Position numbers and translations under genes: made by a program. Shown here piece after piece: positions 44,926 through 54,902 of a stretch of 64,000 nt of DNA. Numbering within the stretch: position 1 is the stretch's first letter; each line of letters starts with the position of its first letter. Under the pieces are notes generated by a model. It had not been told where the DNA came from and did not search any database. It was given only the letters and a program-made list of their open reading frames with translations. Origin of the DNA: an uncultured Sphingomonas sp. GTDB taxonomy: Bacteria > Pseudomonadota > Alphaproteobacteria > Sphingomonadales > Sphingomonadaceae. The DNA lies in NCBI RefSeq assembly GCF_913774285.1, contig NZ_CAJYHX010000028.1, positions 124,001 to 188,000 on the forward strand, in the 5' to 3' direction.

Positions 44926-46181
44926 TTCAGCCAGTCCGGCACCTGCTCGGCGGCCATGATCTCCTCGGCGGAGATGCGACCGGCGACGATGGCGTAGCGG
45001 TCGCCCGAGACCAGCACCTCGGGCACCAGCGGGCGGCTGTTATAGGTGCTGGCCATGGTCGCGCCGTACGCGCCGGCCGTTTCCAGCACCGCGAGGTCGC
45101 CGGACTTCACGGCGTCGATCTCGCGCGCCTTCACGAACACGTCGGTGCTCTCGCACACCGGCCCCGCGACATTGGCAACAAAGCGCTCGCCATTGGGCTT
45201 CACCGCCGCGAAGCCGTGATAAGCATCGTACAGCGCGACCCGGGCGAGGTCGTTCATCGCCGCGTCAACCACCACCCACGGGTGGACCTGCCCAGGCTTC
45301 ACCCACAGCACTTCGGTGACCAACACGCCCGCGCTGCCGGCAATGGTGCGGCCGGGCTCGAACATCAGCTCGACGTCCCAGTCCTTCGTCACCCGCGCGA
45401 CCATCTCGGCATAGGCTTCCGGCGTCGGCGGCACCTCGCCGGGGCGATAGGCAACACCCAGCCCGCCGCCGAGATCGACATGGGTGATGGTGTGGCCATT
45501 GCCGCGGAGCTCGGCGAGCAGCCGCCCGACGCGCTCGAACGCGGCTTCCAGCGGCGCGAGGCCGAGCAGCTGGCTGCCGATATGCACCGCGATGCCGTGC
45601 AGATCGAGGCCGGGCAGCTTGCCGAGGCGATCGAAGATCGCCGGCGCCTCGCCGATCGGCAGGCCGAACTTGTTCTCCGCCTTGCCGGTCGAGATCTTCT
45701 CGTGTGTGCCGGCATCGACGTCCGGGTTCACCCGCAGCGCCGCGCGCGCGGTGAGCCCGCGCTCGGCGGCCAGCGCCGCCAGCACTTCGCCTTCCTCGAC
45801 CAGCTCAAGGTTGAACTGGCCGATCCCGGCTTCCAGCCCCTTGACCAGCTCGCGCCGGGTCTTGCCGACGCCCGAGAAGACGATGTCCTTGGGCGCCACG
45901 CCCGCGGCCAGCGCGCGCGCCATCTCGCCGCCCGAGACGACGTCGGCGCCGAAGCCTTCGTTCGCCAGCAGCTTGAGCACCGCGAGATTGGGATTGGCCT
46001 TGATCGCGAAGGCGAGGTGGATGCGGCCCAGCGGCTTCAGCGCGTCGCGAAAGGCGCGGGCATTGGCCTGGAAGCGTTCGGTCGAATAGACATAGACGGG
46101 CGTACCCACCTCGGCGGCGATGCGCGCGAGGGGCAGCGATTCGACGTGCAGTTCGCCGTCGATCATCGAGAAATCGGTCAT
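44922..46181 (-). CDS. lysA: Diaminopimelate decarboxylase
   Basis: 419 residues. The alanine-racemase-type barrel has the PLP lysine in HLAFAIKANPNLAVLKLLAN, the Gly-rich phosphate loop HVDLGGGLGVAYRPGEVPPT, FEPGRTIAGSAGVLVTEVLW and the substrate Cys motif GPVCESTDVF. It converts meso-diaminopimelate to lysine, the last step of the pathway begun by lysC at 16-17 kb. The order argH-small lipoprotein-lysA is conserved in proteobacteria. It is four bases overlapped with cysG downstream. Confidence 0.97.
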   Translation of the reverse strand: MTDFSMIDGELHVESLPLARIAAEVGTPVYVYSTERFQANARAFRDALKPLGRIHLAFAIKANPNLAVLKLLANEGFGADVVSGGEMARALAAGVAPKDIVFSGVGKTRRELVKGLEAGIGQFNLELVEEGEVLAALAAERGLTARAALRVNPDVDAGTHEKISTGKAENKFGLPIGEAPAIFDRLGKLPGLDLHGIAVHIGSQLLGLAPLEAAFERVGRLLAELRGNGHTITHVDLGGGLGVAYRPGEVPPTPEAYAEMVARVTKDWDVELMFEPGRTIAGSAGVLVTEVLWVKPGQVHPWVVVDAAMNDLARVALYDAYHGFAAVKPNGERFVANVAGPVCESTDVFVKAREIDAVKSGDLAVLETAGAYGATMASTYNSRPLVPEVLVSGDRYAIVAGRISAEEIMAAEQVPDWLK

Positions 46182-46215
46182 GGGCCTCTGGGTGCGGCGC
46201 GATTGGCCGCCAAAA

Positions 46216-46461
46216 TCAGTTGGGTGGCAGGTCGAACTCGTCGCTCCGCCGCGCCTCGGACGCCTGGATCAGGTCGTCGCTGCGTGCCGGGCGAGTCTGT
46301 GCCGTGGGTTTGAGAAGATCGGGAGGCGTGGGCGTCGCCGCGGCGCCGTACGGCGCCACCGGCAGCGAGGCCCCCGGCGGCGGGGCCAGGGCCTCGCGCA
46401 CGCCGCAACCGCTCAGTGCCAGCCCCAGGGCCGGTACGACGAGCAGCAGTCGCTTCCTCAT
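46216..46461 (-). CDS. Small lipoprotein, LptM/LppL-like
   Basis: 81 residues; ATG overlaps the argH stop by four bases. [20 protein letters not shown] is a lipoprotein signal with lipobox LSGC, cysteine at residue 19. The mature part is short, Pro/Ala-rich and probably unstructured. A lipoprotein directly before lysA is the context of LppL in Pseudomonas and LptM (YifL) in enterobacteria, where LptM assists maturation of the LptDE lipopolysaccharide translocon. The call relies on size, lipobox and synteny, since the mature sequence carries little conserved signal. Confidence 0.75.
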   Translation of the reverse strand: MRKRLLLVVPALGLALSGCGVREALAPPPGASLPVAPYGAAATPTPPDLLKPTAQTRPARSDDLIQASEARRSDEFDLPPN

Positions 46462-47834
46462 GCTTCCTCCTCACGGCCCTTGCGAGCCGCTGCTATCGCC
46501 GCGCGAACGCGCGACGGTGCCGTGCCGCCGAAGCTGGTACGGCTGTTCACCGATGCGTCGACGCTGAGAACGCCGTACACGCGTTCGTCGATCCGTGCAT
46601 CGATTTCCTGGAGCGCTTCGATCGGCAGCTGGTCGAGCCGGATGCCGTCCGCTTCCGCTCTCGCCACCGCACGACCGGTGATGTGGTGCGCCTCGCGGAA
46701 CGGAATGCCGCCCTCGCGGACCAGCCAGTCGGCCAGATCGGTCGCGGTCGAGAAGCCGGCCTCGGCCGCCGCGCGCATCCGCTCGAGCCGGAAGGTCGCG
46801 CTCTCGACCATGCCGGTCATCGCCGCGATGCTGAGGCCGAGCAGGTCGTGCGCCTCGAACACCGGCGGCTTGTCGTCCTGCATGTCCTTCGAATAGGCGA
46901 GCGGCAGCCCCTTCATCGTCATCATCAGGCTGACCAGCGCGCCGCTGATCCGGCCCGAATGGCCGCGGACCAGCTCGGCCGCATCGGGATTGCGCTTCTG
47001 CGGCATGATCGAACTGCCGGTCGACCATTGATCGGACAGCGCCACGAAGCCGAAGGGCTGGCTCGCCCAGATCACGAACTCCTCGGCCAGCCGGCTGAGA
47101 TGCAGGCTGCACTGCGCGGCGGCCGTCAGGTAATCAAGCGCGAAGTCGCGATCCGAAACCGAATCGAGCGAGTTGCGCGTGGGGCCGTCGAAGCCCAGCG
47201 CCTTTGCGGTGGCTTCGCGGTCGAGGTTGAAGCCGGTGCCGGCCAGCGCCGCCGAGCCGAGCGGGCACAGGTTCATGCGGGCGCGGGCATCGTGCAACCG
47301 CGAGCGATCGCGCGCGAACATCTCGAAATAGGCCATCAGGTGATGGCCCAGCGTCACCGGCTGCGCGACCTGAAGGTGCGTAAAGCCGGGCATCACGCTG
47401 TCGGCATGCTGCTCGGCCCGCGCCAGCAGCGCGTCCTGCAGCGCGCCCAGCGCCGCATCGGCCTGGTCGATCGCATCGCGCACCCACAGGCGGAAGTCGG
47501 TCGCGACCTGGTCGTTGCGCGAGCGCGCGGTGTGAAGGCGGCCCGCGACGGGGCCGATCTTCTCGGCCAGCCGGCTTTCGGAGAGCATATGGATGTCTTC
47601 GAGCGCCAGATCCTCGGGCACGCCGTTCGCGGCGAAGTCCTCAGCGACTTGGTCGAGGCCGGCGCCGATCGTCGCGGCGTCTTCCGCACCCACGATCCCC
47701 TGCTGGCCCAGCATCGCGACATGCGCCTTGGAGCCGCGCAGATCCTGCTGCCACATCCGCTTGTCGAAGGGGATCGAGGCGTTTATCTCGCGCATCACCG
47801 CGGACGGGCCTTCGGCGAAGCGCCCTCCCCACAT
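46458..47834 (-). CDS. argH: Argininosuccinate lyase
   Basis: At least 458 residues from ATG 47834 ([20 protein letters not shown]). The fumarase/aspartase signature [19 protein letters not shown] is intact, as are [20 protein letters not shown] and [20 protein letters not shown]. It splits argininosuccinate into arginine and fumarate. The ATG has no ribosome site at normal distance, but AAGGAG stands seven bases before an in-frame ATC at 47864, so translation probably starts there ([10 protein letters not shown] prepended). First gene of the argH-lipoprotein-lysA-cysG-zntB unit; divergent from and overlapping tlpA. Confidence 0.95.
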   Translation of the reverse strand: MWGGRFAEGPSAVMREINASIPFDKRMWQQDLRGSKAHVAMLGQQGIVGAEDAATIGAGLDQVAEDFAANGVPEDLALEDIHMLSESRLAEKIGPVAGRLHTARSRNDQVATDFRLWVRDAIDQADAALGALQDALLARAEQHADSVMPGFTHLQVAQPVTLGHHLMAYFEMFARDRSRLHDARARMNLCPLGSAALAGTGFNLDREATAKALGFDGPTRNSLDSVSDRDFALDYLTAAAQCSLHLSRLAEEFVIWASQPFGFVALSDQWSTGSSIMPQKRNPDAAELVRGHSGRISGALVSLMMTMKGLPLAYSKDMQDDKPPVFEAHDLLGLSIAAMTGMVESATFRLERMRAAAEAGFSTATDLADWLVREGGIPFREAHHITGRAVARAEADGIRLDQLPIEALQEIDARIDERVYGVLSVDASVNSRTSFGGTAPSRVRAAIAAARKGREEEA

Positions 47835-47850
47835 GGAATTGGAGCTGTCC

Positions 47851-48417
47851 TTGCGCTCGGTGATCGGTCTTCTCCTTCTGGGCGCCCTCGCAGTCGCGGG
47901 GTGCGATAAGCAATCGCAGCCGTCTCAGCAAGCGAACGAAACGTCTGTCCCGGCAAACGCCGCTGCACCCGCGCCCGGCGGGACGGTAGACCGCAGCCAC
48001 AAGGGCGAGGCGGCGCCGACGATCGGCTTCACCGACGCGGGCGGCAAGAAGACCACCCTCGCCGCGTTCAAGGGCAAGCCGGTGCTGCTCAACCTCTGGG
48101 CAACCTGGTGCGTGCCGTGCATCAAGGAGATGCCGACGCTGGATGCGCTGGCGGGCAAGACCGGCGACACGCTTGCGATTGTGCCGCTGAGCCAGGATCT
48201 CAAGGGAATGGAGGTGGTCGGCCCCTTCTTCCAGAAGAACGGGTACAAGCACCTCAAGCCCTATCTCGATACCGACACGGCATTTAGCGTGCAGATGGGC
48301 ACCAACCTGCCGACGACGATCCTGTACGATTCCACGGGCAAGGAAGTGTGGCGGGTGACCGGCGACTTCGACTGGGCAGGCGCGGAAGCCGCCAAGCTGA
48401 TCGCCGAGGCCAAGTAA
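47851..48417 (+). CDS. TlpA-family thiol:disulfide lipoprotein
   Basis: 188 residues from TTG 47851, chosen because GGAG lies six bases upstream and the start gives a compact lipoprotein signal ([18 protein letters not shown]). The ATG at 47833 is a longer alternative with no ribosome site, and it shares two bases with the argH ATG. The thioredoxin fold carries [17 protein letters not shown] with active-site CVPC, and the cis-Pro region is [12 protein letters not shown]. It is a membrane-tethered periplasmic thiol reductant, perhaps for cytochrome c or other exported thiols. It ends one base before the convergent hydrolase stop. Confidence 0.92.
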   Translation: MRSVIGLLLLGALAVAGCDKQSQPSQQANETSVPANAAAPAPGGTVDRSHKGEAAPTIGFTDAGGKKTTLAAFKGKPVLLNLWATWCVPCIKEMPTLDALAGKTGDTLAIVPLSQDLKGMEVVGPFFQKNGYKHLKPYLDTDTAFSVQMGTNLPTTILYDSTGKEVWRVTGDFDWAGAEAAKLIAEAK

Positions 48418-49356
48418 TCAGCCCATCCGGGCCAGCACCTCGCGCAGCCAGGCTTCCGTCTCGTCCACATGGGTCAGCGGCAGCATGTGGCCGCCATCGA
48501 CCAGCGTCAGCGTGCCGCCGGCGATTCCCGCTGCGGTCCGCTCACCGTGCAGCGCCGGATCGAGCAGCGCGTCCTGCCGGCCATAGAGGATCGACACGGG
48601 CACCCGGATCTCACCATAGCGCGCGACCAGCGGCGGCATCGCCCGTTCCGCCATGCGGATCTCGAAGCTCCCCATCTGATAGGCGGAGGATCGCGCCGAG
48701 AGCACGCCGCCGCCCGCCGTGGCAAAGTCCGCCGGCACCGGATCGGGCGCGAACACCGCCTCGGCGCCGCGCTTGCCCATTGCCACCGCCATCGGCACCG
48801 CGATCGTCCAGGCGAGCACCTCTCGAACGCCCGGCGGCGCCATCAGCCCGCGGAACACCGCAGGCGGCCGATCGACCACCTGCGTCAGCGGCGCGATCAG
48901 GGCCAGTGCGCCCGGCACCTCGGGACGCTCGGTAGCGAGCGCCAGCGAGACAGCGCCGCCCATGGAATGGCCGACGACCAGCGGCTTTTCCAGCCCCAGT
49001 GTCTCGATCAATTGCGCGATCATCCGCCCTTGGGCGGCGAGATCGGGCCGCGGTCCAGCGAGGCGTGAATAGCCCCAGCCGGGACGGTCGACGAGGATCA
49101 CGCGGTGGTCCCTGGCCAGCCGGCCGGCCAGCGAATGACTGAAGTTGCGCAGCTGCGCCATCAGCCCGTGGATCATCACGATCGCGGGGCCGGCGGCATC
49201 GGCGGCGCCGAGCTCGACGACATGCAGCCGCGCACCTGGCACGTCGACGAAGCGCCCGTCCGCCGGCACCATCTCTTCGGCCTTGCGCCCGACCCAGGCC
49301 GACCATCCGGCCAGCCCCAGTACGCCCACGCCCGCCAGTCCGAACGGTATCAGCAT
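48418..49356 (-). CDS. Alpha/beta hydrolase, membrane-anchored
   Basis: 312 residues from ATG 49356, behind AAGGGGAA; ATG 49374 is possible. A membrane helix (MLIPFGLAGVGVLGLAGWSA) precedes the hydrolase: oxyanion region MIHGLMAQLRNFSH, DRPGWGYSR, nucleophile elbow VGHSMGGAVSLALA (Ser), Asp near YGRQDALLDP and His in DGGHMLPLTHV. It is an esterase or lipase-like enzyme of unknown substrate at the inner membrane. It lies downstream of the ABC exporter on the same strand with a gap of about 50 bases. Confidence 0.88.
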   Translation of the reverse strand: MLIPFGLAGVGVLGLAGWSAWVGRKAEEMVPADGRFVDVPGARLHVVELGAADAAGPAIVMIHGLMAQLRNFSHSLAGRLARDHRVILVDRPGWGYSRLAGPRPDLAAQGRMIAQLIETLGLEKPLVVGHSMGGAVSLALATERPEVPGALALIAPLTQVVDRPPAVFRGLMAPPGVREVLAWTIAVPMAVAMGKRGAEAVFAPDPVPADFATAGGGVLSARSSAYQMGSFEIRMAERAMPPLVARYGEIRVPVSILYGRQDALLDPALHGERTAAGIAGGTLTLVDGGHMLPLTHVDETEAWLREVLARMG

Positions 49357-49405
49357 GCCCTTTCCCCTTCGCATACCGATATAACCGGCTTTGCAGGGAA
49401 AGGCT

Positions 49406-51226
49406 TCACTCCGCGACCGGTGCCTCGCCTTCCTCGCGCTCCTGCGCCTGCCGCGCCCACATCTCGGCGTAGATGCCGCCTTCGCGCAGCAGCTCGGCAT
49501 GGGTGCCCTGCTCGACCACCCGGCCCGCCTCCAGCACGATGATCCGGTCGGCATGGACCACCGTCGACAGGCGGTGCGCGATGACGATCGTGGTCCGGCC
49601 CTGCTCGATCGATTCGAGCGTCGCCTGGATGTCCGCCTCGGTGCGGCTGTCGAGCGCGCTGGTCGCTTCGTCGAGGATGAGGATCGGCGGGTTCTTCACC
49701 AGCGTGCGGGCGATCGCCACGCGCTGCTTCTCGCCGCCCGAAAGCTTGAGCCCGCGCTCGCCCACCCGCGTGTCGAGCCCGTCGGGCAGCGCCTGGATGA
49801 AGTTCGCGATCGAGGCGCCGCGCACCGCCTCGGCGATCTCCGCGGGCGTGGCACCCTCGCGGCCATAGGCGATGTTGTAGCCGATCGTCTCGTTGAACAG
49901 CACCGTGTCCTGCGGGACGATGCCGATCGCGGCGCGAAGGCTCGCCTGGGTCACGTCGCGAATGTCCTGCCCGTCGATCGTGATGCGCCCGCCGGTCACG
50001 TCGTAGAAGCGGTACATCAGCCGCGCGAGCGTCGACTTGCCCGCGCCCGAGGGGCCGACCACCGCGACGGTGGCACCGGCCGGGATGTCGAGATCGATGC
50101 CCTTCAGGATCTGGCGATCGGCGTCATAGCCGAACTGCACGCCCTCGAAGCGGACATGACCCTGCTGGACGGCGAGCGGTTGCGCGTCGGCGGCGTCCTT
50201 CACCTCGGCGCCAGTATCGAGCAGGTCGAACATCGCCGCCATGTCGATCACGCCTTGCCGGATCGTGCGATAGACCCAGCCGAGCATGTCGAGCGGGCGG
50301 AACAACTGGCTGAGCAGCGTCGACACCAGCACCACGTCACCGGGCGTGAAGCGGCCGGTCGACCAGCCGAACACCACCAGCGCCATGCCCGCCGCGAGCA
50401 TCAGGTTGGTGATCACCGCCTGGCCGATATTGAGCCAGGCGAGCGACGTTTCGCTGGTGACGGCGGCGTTCATATAGGCCGTCATCGCCTTGTCGTAGCG
50501 CGCGCTCTCGCGCGCTTCGGCGTTAAAATATTTGACGGTTTCGAAGTTGAGCAGCGAATCGACCGCATGCGCCACCGCGCCGGTGTCGAGGTCGTTCATC
50601 TTCTCGCGCAGCTTGGAGCGCCAGTCGGTCACCCAGCGGGTGAAGGCGATGTAGATCACCACCATCGCCAGCGTGCCCGCCACCAGCCACCAGCCGAAGC
50701 GCGTGCCGAAGATGCCGAGCACCATGCCGAGTTCGAGAATCGTCGGCGCGATGTTGAACAACAGGAAATAGAGCATCGTGTCGATGCTCTTGGTGCCGCG
50801 CTCGACCACCTTGGTCACCGCACCGGTCCGCCGGTTGAGGTGGAAGCGCAGGGACAGCTGATGGAGGTGGCGGAACACGTCCGAGGCGAGCCGGCGGGTC
50901 GCGTCCTGCCCCACCCGCTCGAACACCGCGTTGCGCAGATTGTCGAACAGCACCGTGCCCAGCCGCGCGGCGGCATAGCCGGTGACGAGTGCCACGATCA
51001 GCCACACCGCGTCGCGCGGGCCCGAGGCCATCCGGTCGATCGCCCCCTGCAGCGCGAAGGGCGCGCCGTAAACCTGCACCAGCTTCGAGCAGAGCACGAG
51101 CAGAAGCGCGAGCACGATCCGCACCCGCAGCCCCGGCGCATGGCGCGGCCAGAGATACGGCAGGAAGCGCTTCATCGTGCCGAACATGGGCCGGTCGAGC
51201 TTGGTGGACGAGGTTTCGGGAGGCAT
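49406..51226 (-). CDS. ATM1/HMT1-type ABC exporter (fused membrane and ATPase domains)
   Basis: 606 residues from ATG 51226 (MPPETSSTKLDRPMFGTMKR); a longer frame to 51262 is less likely. Six membrane segments cover residues about 35-315. The intracellular motifs NFETVKYFNAEARESARYDK and the ATPase (Walker A GPSGAGKSTLARLMYR, signature LSGGEKQRVAIARTL, Walker B ILILDEATSALDSRTEAD) match the Atm1 subfamily, whose bacterial members export glutathione-linked sulfur or metal species. It probably works as a homodimer in the inner membrane and aids metal or thiol homeostasis. Confidence 0.92.
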   Translation of the reverse strand: MPPETSSTKLDRPMFGTMKRFLPYLWPRHAPGLRVRIVLALLLVLCSKLVQVYGAPFALQGAIDRMASGPRDAVWLIVALVTGYAAARLGTVLFDNLRNAVFERVGQDATRRLASDVFRHLHQLSLRFHLNRRTGAVTKVVERGTKSIDTMLYFLLFNIAPTILELGMVLGIFGTRFGWWLVAGTLAMVVIYIAFTRWVTDWRSKLREKMNDLDTGAVAHAVDSLLNFETVKYFNAEARESARYDKAMTAYMNAAVTSETSLAWLNIGQAVITNLMLAAGMALVVFGWSTGRFTPGDVVLVSTLLSQLFRPLDMLGWVYRTIRQGVIDMAAMFDLLDTGAEVKDAADAQPLAVQQGHVRFEGVQFGYDADRQILKGIDLDIPAGATVAVVGPSGAGKSTLARLMYRFYDVTGGRITIDGQDIRDVTQASLRAAIGIVPQDTVLFNETIGYNIAYGREGATPAEIAEAVRGASIANFIQALPDGLDTRVGERGLKLSGGEKQRVAIARTLVKNPPILILDEATSALDSRTEADIQATLESIEQGRTTIVIAHRLSTVVHADRIIVLEAGRVVEQGTHAELLREGGIYAEMWARQAQEREEGEAPVAE

Positions 51227-51316
51227 CCGCCCTAATCTGGGACGCGCGGCCACGCGACGCAACCACGGGAACAGCCCGAAGGTCTGTCCGTTGAATCGGG
51301 CAGGAGGTCATCTGCC

Positions 51317-51553
51317 ATGGACCAACTGCTCTACGTACTGGCGATCATGGGCTGCAGCGACGATGCGCAGGCCTGCCGCCAGGTCCGCCTGGAACCCGCC
51401 CGCTATACGTCGCAGGTCGCCTGCCAGGAAGCCATGGAAGGCGCGCTTCGTCGCGCCACCGATGTCGACTATCCCGTCGTGCAGGCCGCGTGCCAGCGCC
51501 AGAGCGAACGGATGGTATCGCGCGAACCGCAGCGGCCGGTGACCGGGGGCTGA
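51317..51553 (+). CDS. Small conserved-looking protein with paired cysteines
   Basis: 78 residues, ATG eight bases after AGGAGG, a strong ribosome site. MDQLLYVLAIMGCSDDAQAC begins a hydrophobic but short N-terminus with no clear cleavage site. Four cysteines (GCSDD, QACRQV, VACQEA, AACQRQ) are spaced evenly along a helical sequence, suggesting a compact disulfide or metal-binding fold. Divergent from the ABC exporter. I do not recognise a family; the strong ribosome site and cysteine pattern argue it is real. Confidence 0.7.
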   Translation: MDQLLYVLAIMGCSDDAQACRQVRLEPARYTSQVACQEAMEGALRRATDVDYPVVQAACQRQSERMVSREPQRPVTGG

Positions 51554-51568
51554 GAGCTCGCCCTGAAA

Positions 51569-51666
51569 CCGTCATCCGGGCGAAAGCCGGAATCCATTGG
51601 GGTCTCCGCCACGGCTCTTGCTGAAGCGTTGAGGCGAATGGATTCCGGCTTTCGCCGGAATGACGG
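51569..51666. repeat. Family B palindromic repeat pair (locus 3)
   Basis: CCGTCATCCGGGCGAAAGCC plus GGAATCCATTGG (51569-51600) and inverted CCGTCATTCCGGCGAAAGCC plus GGAATCCATTCG (complement, 51635-51666). The core GGGGTCTCCGC after the first unit is shared with locus 2. Between convergent genes. Confidence 0.9.
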
Positions 51667-51685
51667 CTGCGAAAGCTCGTCGCGA

Positions 51686-52594
51686 CTATTCGTGCGAGCG
51701 ACCGAAGTCCGGGCGCGCATCGTCCTGCCCCTGGTCGATGATCGAGCGGCGGATCGCGCGGGTGCGGCTGAACAGCTCGAACAGCTCGTCGCCCTTGCCC
51801 CAGCGGATCGCGCGCTGGAGCGCGGTCAGGTCTTCGGTGAAGCGCTGGAGCATGTCGAGCACCGCCTCGCGGTTGCTCAAGAACACGTCGCGCCACATCG
51901 TCGGGTCCGAGGCGGCAATGCGGGTGAAGTCGCGGAACCCGCCGGCCGAATATTTGATCACCTCGGACTGGGTGACTTCCTCCAGGTCCGAGGCGGTGCC
52001 GACGATCGTATAGGCGATCAAATGCGGCAGATGGCTGGTCACCGCGAGGACGCGATCATGGTGCCCCGGCTCCATCGTCTCGACCATCGCGCCGAGGCGC
52101 CGCCAGAATTCGCTCACCCGCTCCACCGCCACCGGATCGCTGCCCTCGGGGGGCGTGACGATGCACCAGCGATGGTGGAACAGCGAGGCGAAGCCGGCAG
52201 TCGGGCCGCTATTCTCGGTTCCCGCCACCGGGTGGGCCGGGATGAAGGTCGCGTTCGGCAGGGAGTCCCGCACCGCCTCGATCACGCTGCCTTTCGACGA
52301 GCCGACATCGCTGACGATCGCCTCGGCGGGCAGGTCTGCGGCGATCTCCGCTGCCGCCGCCCCCATCGCGCCCACCGGCACGCACAGGATCACCAGATCC
52401 GCGTCGATCACCGAAGTCCCGGCGCTGTCCGCCACGTCGTCGCACAGGTCGATCGCCACCGCCGTCTCGCGCACGGCCGGATCGGCGTCATAGCCGGTCA
52501 CCCGCACGCTCGGCATGTGCTGGCGGATGCCGCGGGCGATCGACGAGCCGATCAGCCCGAGGCCGAGAATGGTAACGCGCGCGAAGGGCAGCAT
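51686..52594 (-). CDS. tyrA: Prephenate dehydrogenase TyrA
   Basis: 302 residues from ATG 52594, overlapping the hisC stop by one base (TGATG). The NAD-binding VTILGLGLIGSSIARGIRQH, SDVGSSKGSVIEAV, the catalytic His region PAHPVAGTENSGPTAGFASL and VLAVTSHLPHLIAY define arogenate/prephenate dehydrogenase. It makes 4-hydroxyphenylpyruvate for tyrosine. There is no fused chorismate mutase or ACT domain. The tyrA-hisC pair is typical of alphaproteobacteria, with HisC also serving aromatic transamination. Confidence 0.95.
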   Translation of the reverse strand: MLPFARVTILGLGLIGSSIARGIRQHMPSVRVTGYDADPAVRETAVAIDLCDDVADSAGTSVIDADLVILCVPVGAMGAAAAEIAADLPAEAIVSDVGSSKGSVIEAVRDSLPNATFIPAHPVAGTENSGPTAGFASLFHHRWCIVTPPEGSDPVAVERVSEFWRRLGAMVETMEPGHHDRVLAVTSHLPHLIAYTIVGTASDLEEVTQSEVIKYSAGGFRDFTRIAASDPTMWRDVFLSNREAVLDMLQRFTEDLTALQRAIRWGKGDELFELFSRTRAIRRSIIDQGQDDARPDFGRSHE

Positions 52595-53688
52595 CAGGCG
52601 CCGAGCAAGCGGCGCAGCGAGGCCGCCACGCCCTTGATCTCTTCCTCGGTACCGATGGTGATGCGCAGCCCGTGGGGCAGGCCCTGGCCGGGCAGCCAAC
52701 GGACGATATAGCCGTCCTCCATGAGGTGCTTGTAGGCCTGCTCGCCGGTCACCTCGCCCTCGAACAGGACGAGCTGGAAGTTCGCCTTGGAGGGCACCGC
52801 GCGGACGCCCTTGTTGCCCATGCTGGCGATCTCGTCGGCGAACCACTGGCGCCACTGGGCGTTGTGCGCGCGGCTGTGCTCCACGAACGCCTTATCGCCC
52901 AGCGCCGCGATCGCCGCGCGACCCGCGCCGATGCTGAACGCGAAGGGCGCACGAATGCGGTGCATCGCGGCGATGATGTCCGGGTGGCCATAGCCCCAGC
53001 CCACCCGCTCCGAAGCCAAGCCGAAGATCTTGGAGAAGGTGCGCGTCACCAGCACGTTGGACTGGGTGCGGGCGAGTTCGAGCCCGCCGTCATCGTCCTC
53101 GGGATCGAGATATTCGGTATAAGCCTGGTCGAGCACCAGCAGCACGCTCTTGGGGAGCGCGGCGTGCAACCGGGCGATCTCCTCGCGCGCCGTGTAGGTG
53201 CCGGTCGGGTTGTTCGGGTTGGCCAGGAAGACGATCTTGGTCTTCTCGGTCACGCAGGCGAGGATCGCGTCGACATCGGTCGCATAGTCGCGATCGGGCG
53301 CCACCACCGGCGTCGCGCCGACGCGGCGAGCGGCGATGTCGTACACCGCGAAACCATAGCGGACATAGATGATCTCGTCGCCCACACCCGCAAACGCGCC
53401 TGCCGCCAGGTGCAGTACCTCGTCCGAGCCGGTGCCGTAGACGATCCGCTCGGGCTCCACCCCGTAATGCGCGCCCAGCGCCTCGCGGAGCGCGACCGCG
53501 CCGGCATCGGGATAGCGCTCCAGCTCGGTCGCGGCGGCGGCATAGGCGTCGCGCGCGGCCTGGGGCGTGCCGAAGGGATTCTCGTTCGACGAGAGCTTGG
53601 CGGCGGGCTTGCCCGAATCGGTGGTGGCGCGGCCCGGGACATAGGGGGCGATGGCCATCACCCAGGGCTTGGGGACGGGTGCGTTCAT
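52594..53688 (-). CDS. hisC: Histidinol-phosphate / aromatic aminotransferase HisC
   Basis: 364 residues from ATG 53688 ([20 protein letters not shown]). Fold-type I PLP enzyme: [57 protein letters not shown] and the PLP lysine in [19 protein letters not shown]. It transaminates histidinol phosphate and, in this tyrA-linked position, probably also phenylpyruvate-type keto acids. Divergent from metX with a gap of 89 bases. Confidence 0.94.
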   Translation of the reverse strand: MNAPVPKPWVMAIAPYVPGRATTDSGKPAAKLSSNENPFGTPQAARDAYAAAATELERYPDAGAVALREALGAHYGVEPERIVYGTGSDEVLHLAAGAFAGVGDEIIYVRYGFAVYDIAARRVGATPVVAPDRDYATDVDAILACVTEKTKIVFLANPNNPTGTYTAREEIARLHAALPKSVLLVLDQAYTEYLDPEDDDGGLELARTQSNVLVTRTFSKIFGLASERVGWGYGHPDIIAAMHRIRAPFAFSIGAGRAAIAALGDKAFVEHSRAHNAQWRQWFADEIASMGNKGVRAVPSKANFQLVLFEGEVTGEQAYKHLMEDGYIVRWLPGQGLPHGLRITIGTEEEIKGVAASLRRLLGA

Positions 53689-53777
53689 GGCCGGGGGATT
53701 GGCGGAATGGCAGCCGATTGGCAAGCCGTGCGGCGGGGAAGCTTGAACGCAGGCGCGCGCGCGCCTAACCGCCGGAT

Positions 53778-54902
53778 ATGTCCGATGATCCGCGTTTCGG
53801 CCTTCGCCGCTCGGTAACGCTGCCGGGGCCGCTGCGCCTCGACGGCGGCGTGCTGTTCTCGCCCGTCGACATCGCCTACGAGACCTATGGCACGCTCAAC
53901 CCGCAAGCAAGCAACGCCATCCTCGTCTGCCACGCGCTGACCGGCGATCAGCACCTCGCCTCGGAACATCCGGTGACCGGCAAGCCGGGCTGGTGGGCGC
54001 GGATGGTCGGGCCGGGCAAGCCGATCGATACGAACCGCTGGTTCGTGATCTGCTCGAACGTGCTGGGCAGCTGCCTCGGCTCCTCCGGACCGGCAACGAT
54101 CAACCCCGCAACCGGCCAGCCCTGGGGCATGCAGTTTCCCGTCATCACCATCCGCGACATGGTCCGCGCGCAAGCCATGCTGCTCGACCATCTCGGCATC
54201 GACCGGCTGTTCGCAGTGGTCGGCGGGTCGATGGGGGGCATGCAGGCGCTGAGCTGGGCGGCGACCTTTCCCGAGCGGGTGAACGCGGCGGTGGTGATCG
54301 CATCGGCCGCACGGCATTCGGCGCAGAACATCGCCTTCCACGAAGTCGGGCGTCAGGCGATCATGGCGGACCCCAAGTGGCGCGGCGGTGCCTATTACGA
54401 GGCGCAGGACCCGCCCGCCGCCGGCCTCGCCGTGGCGCGGATGGCGGCGCATATCACCTATCTGTCGGAGGCGGGCCTGACCGCCAAATTCGGCCGCAAG
54501 CTCCAGGGCCGCGAGGCCAAGACCTTCGGCTTCGACGCCGATTTCCAGGTGGAGAGCTATCTGCGCCACCAGGGGCTGGCCTTCGTCGACCGGTTCGACG
54601 CCAACTCCTACCTCTACATCACGCGAGCCTTGGACTATTTTGATCTGGCCGAGGAGCATGGCGGCCTGCTCGCCAACGCCTTCCGCCAGTCGCAGGCGCG
54701 CTTCTGCATCGTCAGCTTCGATACCGACTGGCTCTACCCCACCGCAGAATCGCGCAGCATTGCCCACGCCCTCAACGCCGCGGGTGCGCCGGCCAGCTTC
54801 GTCGAACTCAGCTCCCCCTTCGGCCACGACGCCTTCCTGCTGGAGAGCCCGGAGCTCGACCGCGTGATCGGCGGCTTTCTGGCTGCGGGAGACCGCGCAT
54901 GA
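53778..54902 (+). CDS. metX: Homoserine O-acetyltransferase MetX
   Basis: 374 residues. The alpha/beta-hydrolase-type acetyltransferase has [20 protein letters not shown], the nucleophile elbow [20 protein letters not shown] (Ser), Asp in [10 protein letters not shown] and His in [11 protein letters not shown]. It transfers acetyl (or succinyl) from CoA to homoserine to begin methionine synthesis. The ribosome site is weak. No SAM riboswitch is visible in the short leader. Overlaps metW by four bases (ATGA), the usual metXW arrangement. Confidence 0.96.
   Translation: MSDDPRFGLRRSVTLPGPLRLDGGVLFSPVDIAYETYGTLNPQASNAILVCHALTGDQHLASEHPVTGKPGWWARMVGPGKPIDTNRWFVICSNVLGSCLGSSGPATINPATGQPWGMQFPVITIRDMVRAQAMLLDHLGIDRLFAVVGGSMGGMQALSWAATFPERVNAAVVIASAARHSAQNIAFHEVGRQAIMADPKWRGGAYYEAQDPPAAGLAVARMAAHITYLSEAGLTAKFGRKLQGREAKTFGFDADFQVESYLRHQGLAFVDRFDANSYLYITRALDYFDLAEEHGGLLANAFRQSQARFCIVSFDTDWLYPTAESRSIAHALNAAGAPASFVELSSPFGHDAFLLESPELDRVIGGFLAAGDRA

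Noticed and set aside
47833..47835. ATG 47833 as the tlpA start
   Set aside because: It has no ribosome site and shares bases with the argH ATG; TTG 47851 has GGAG at six bases and yields a compact lipoprotein signal.
53689..53777. SAM-II riboswitch before metX
   Set aside because: These are common before metX in alphaproteobacteria, but the 89-base leader shows neither the conserved loop sequences nor the pseudoknot pairing.
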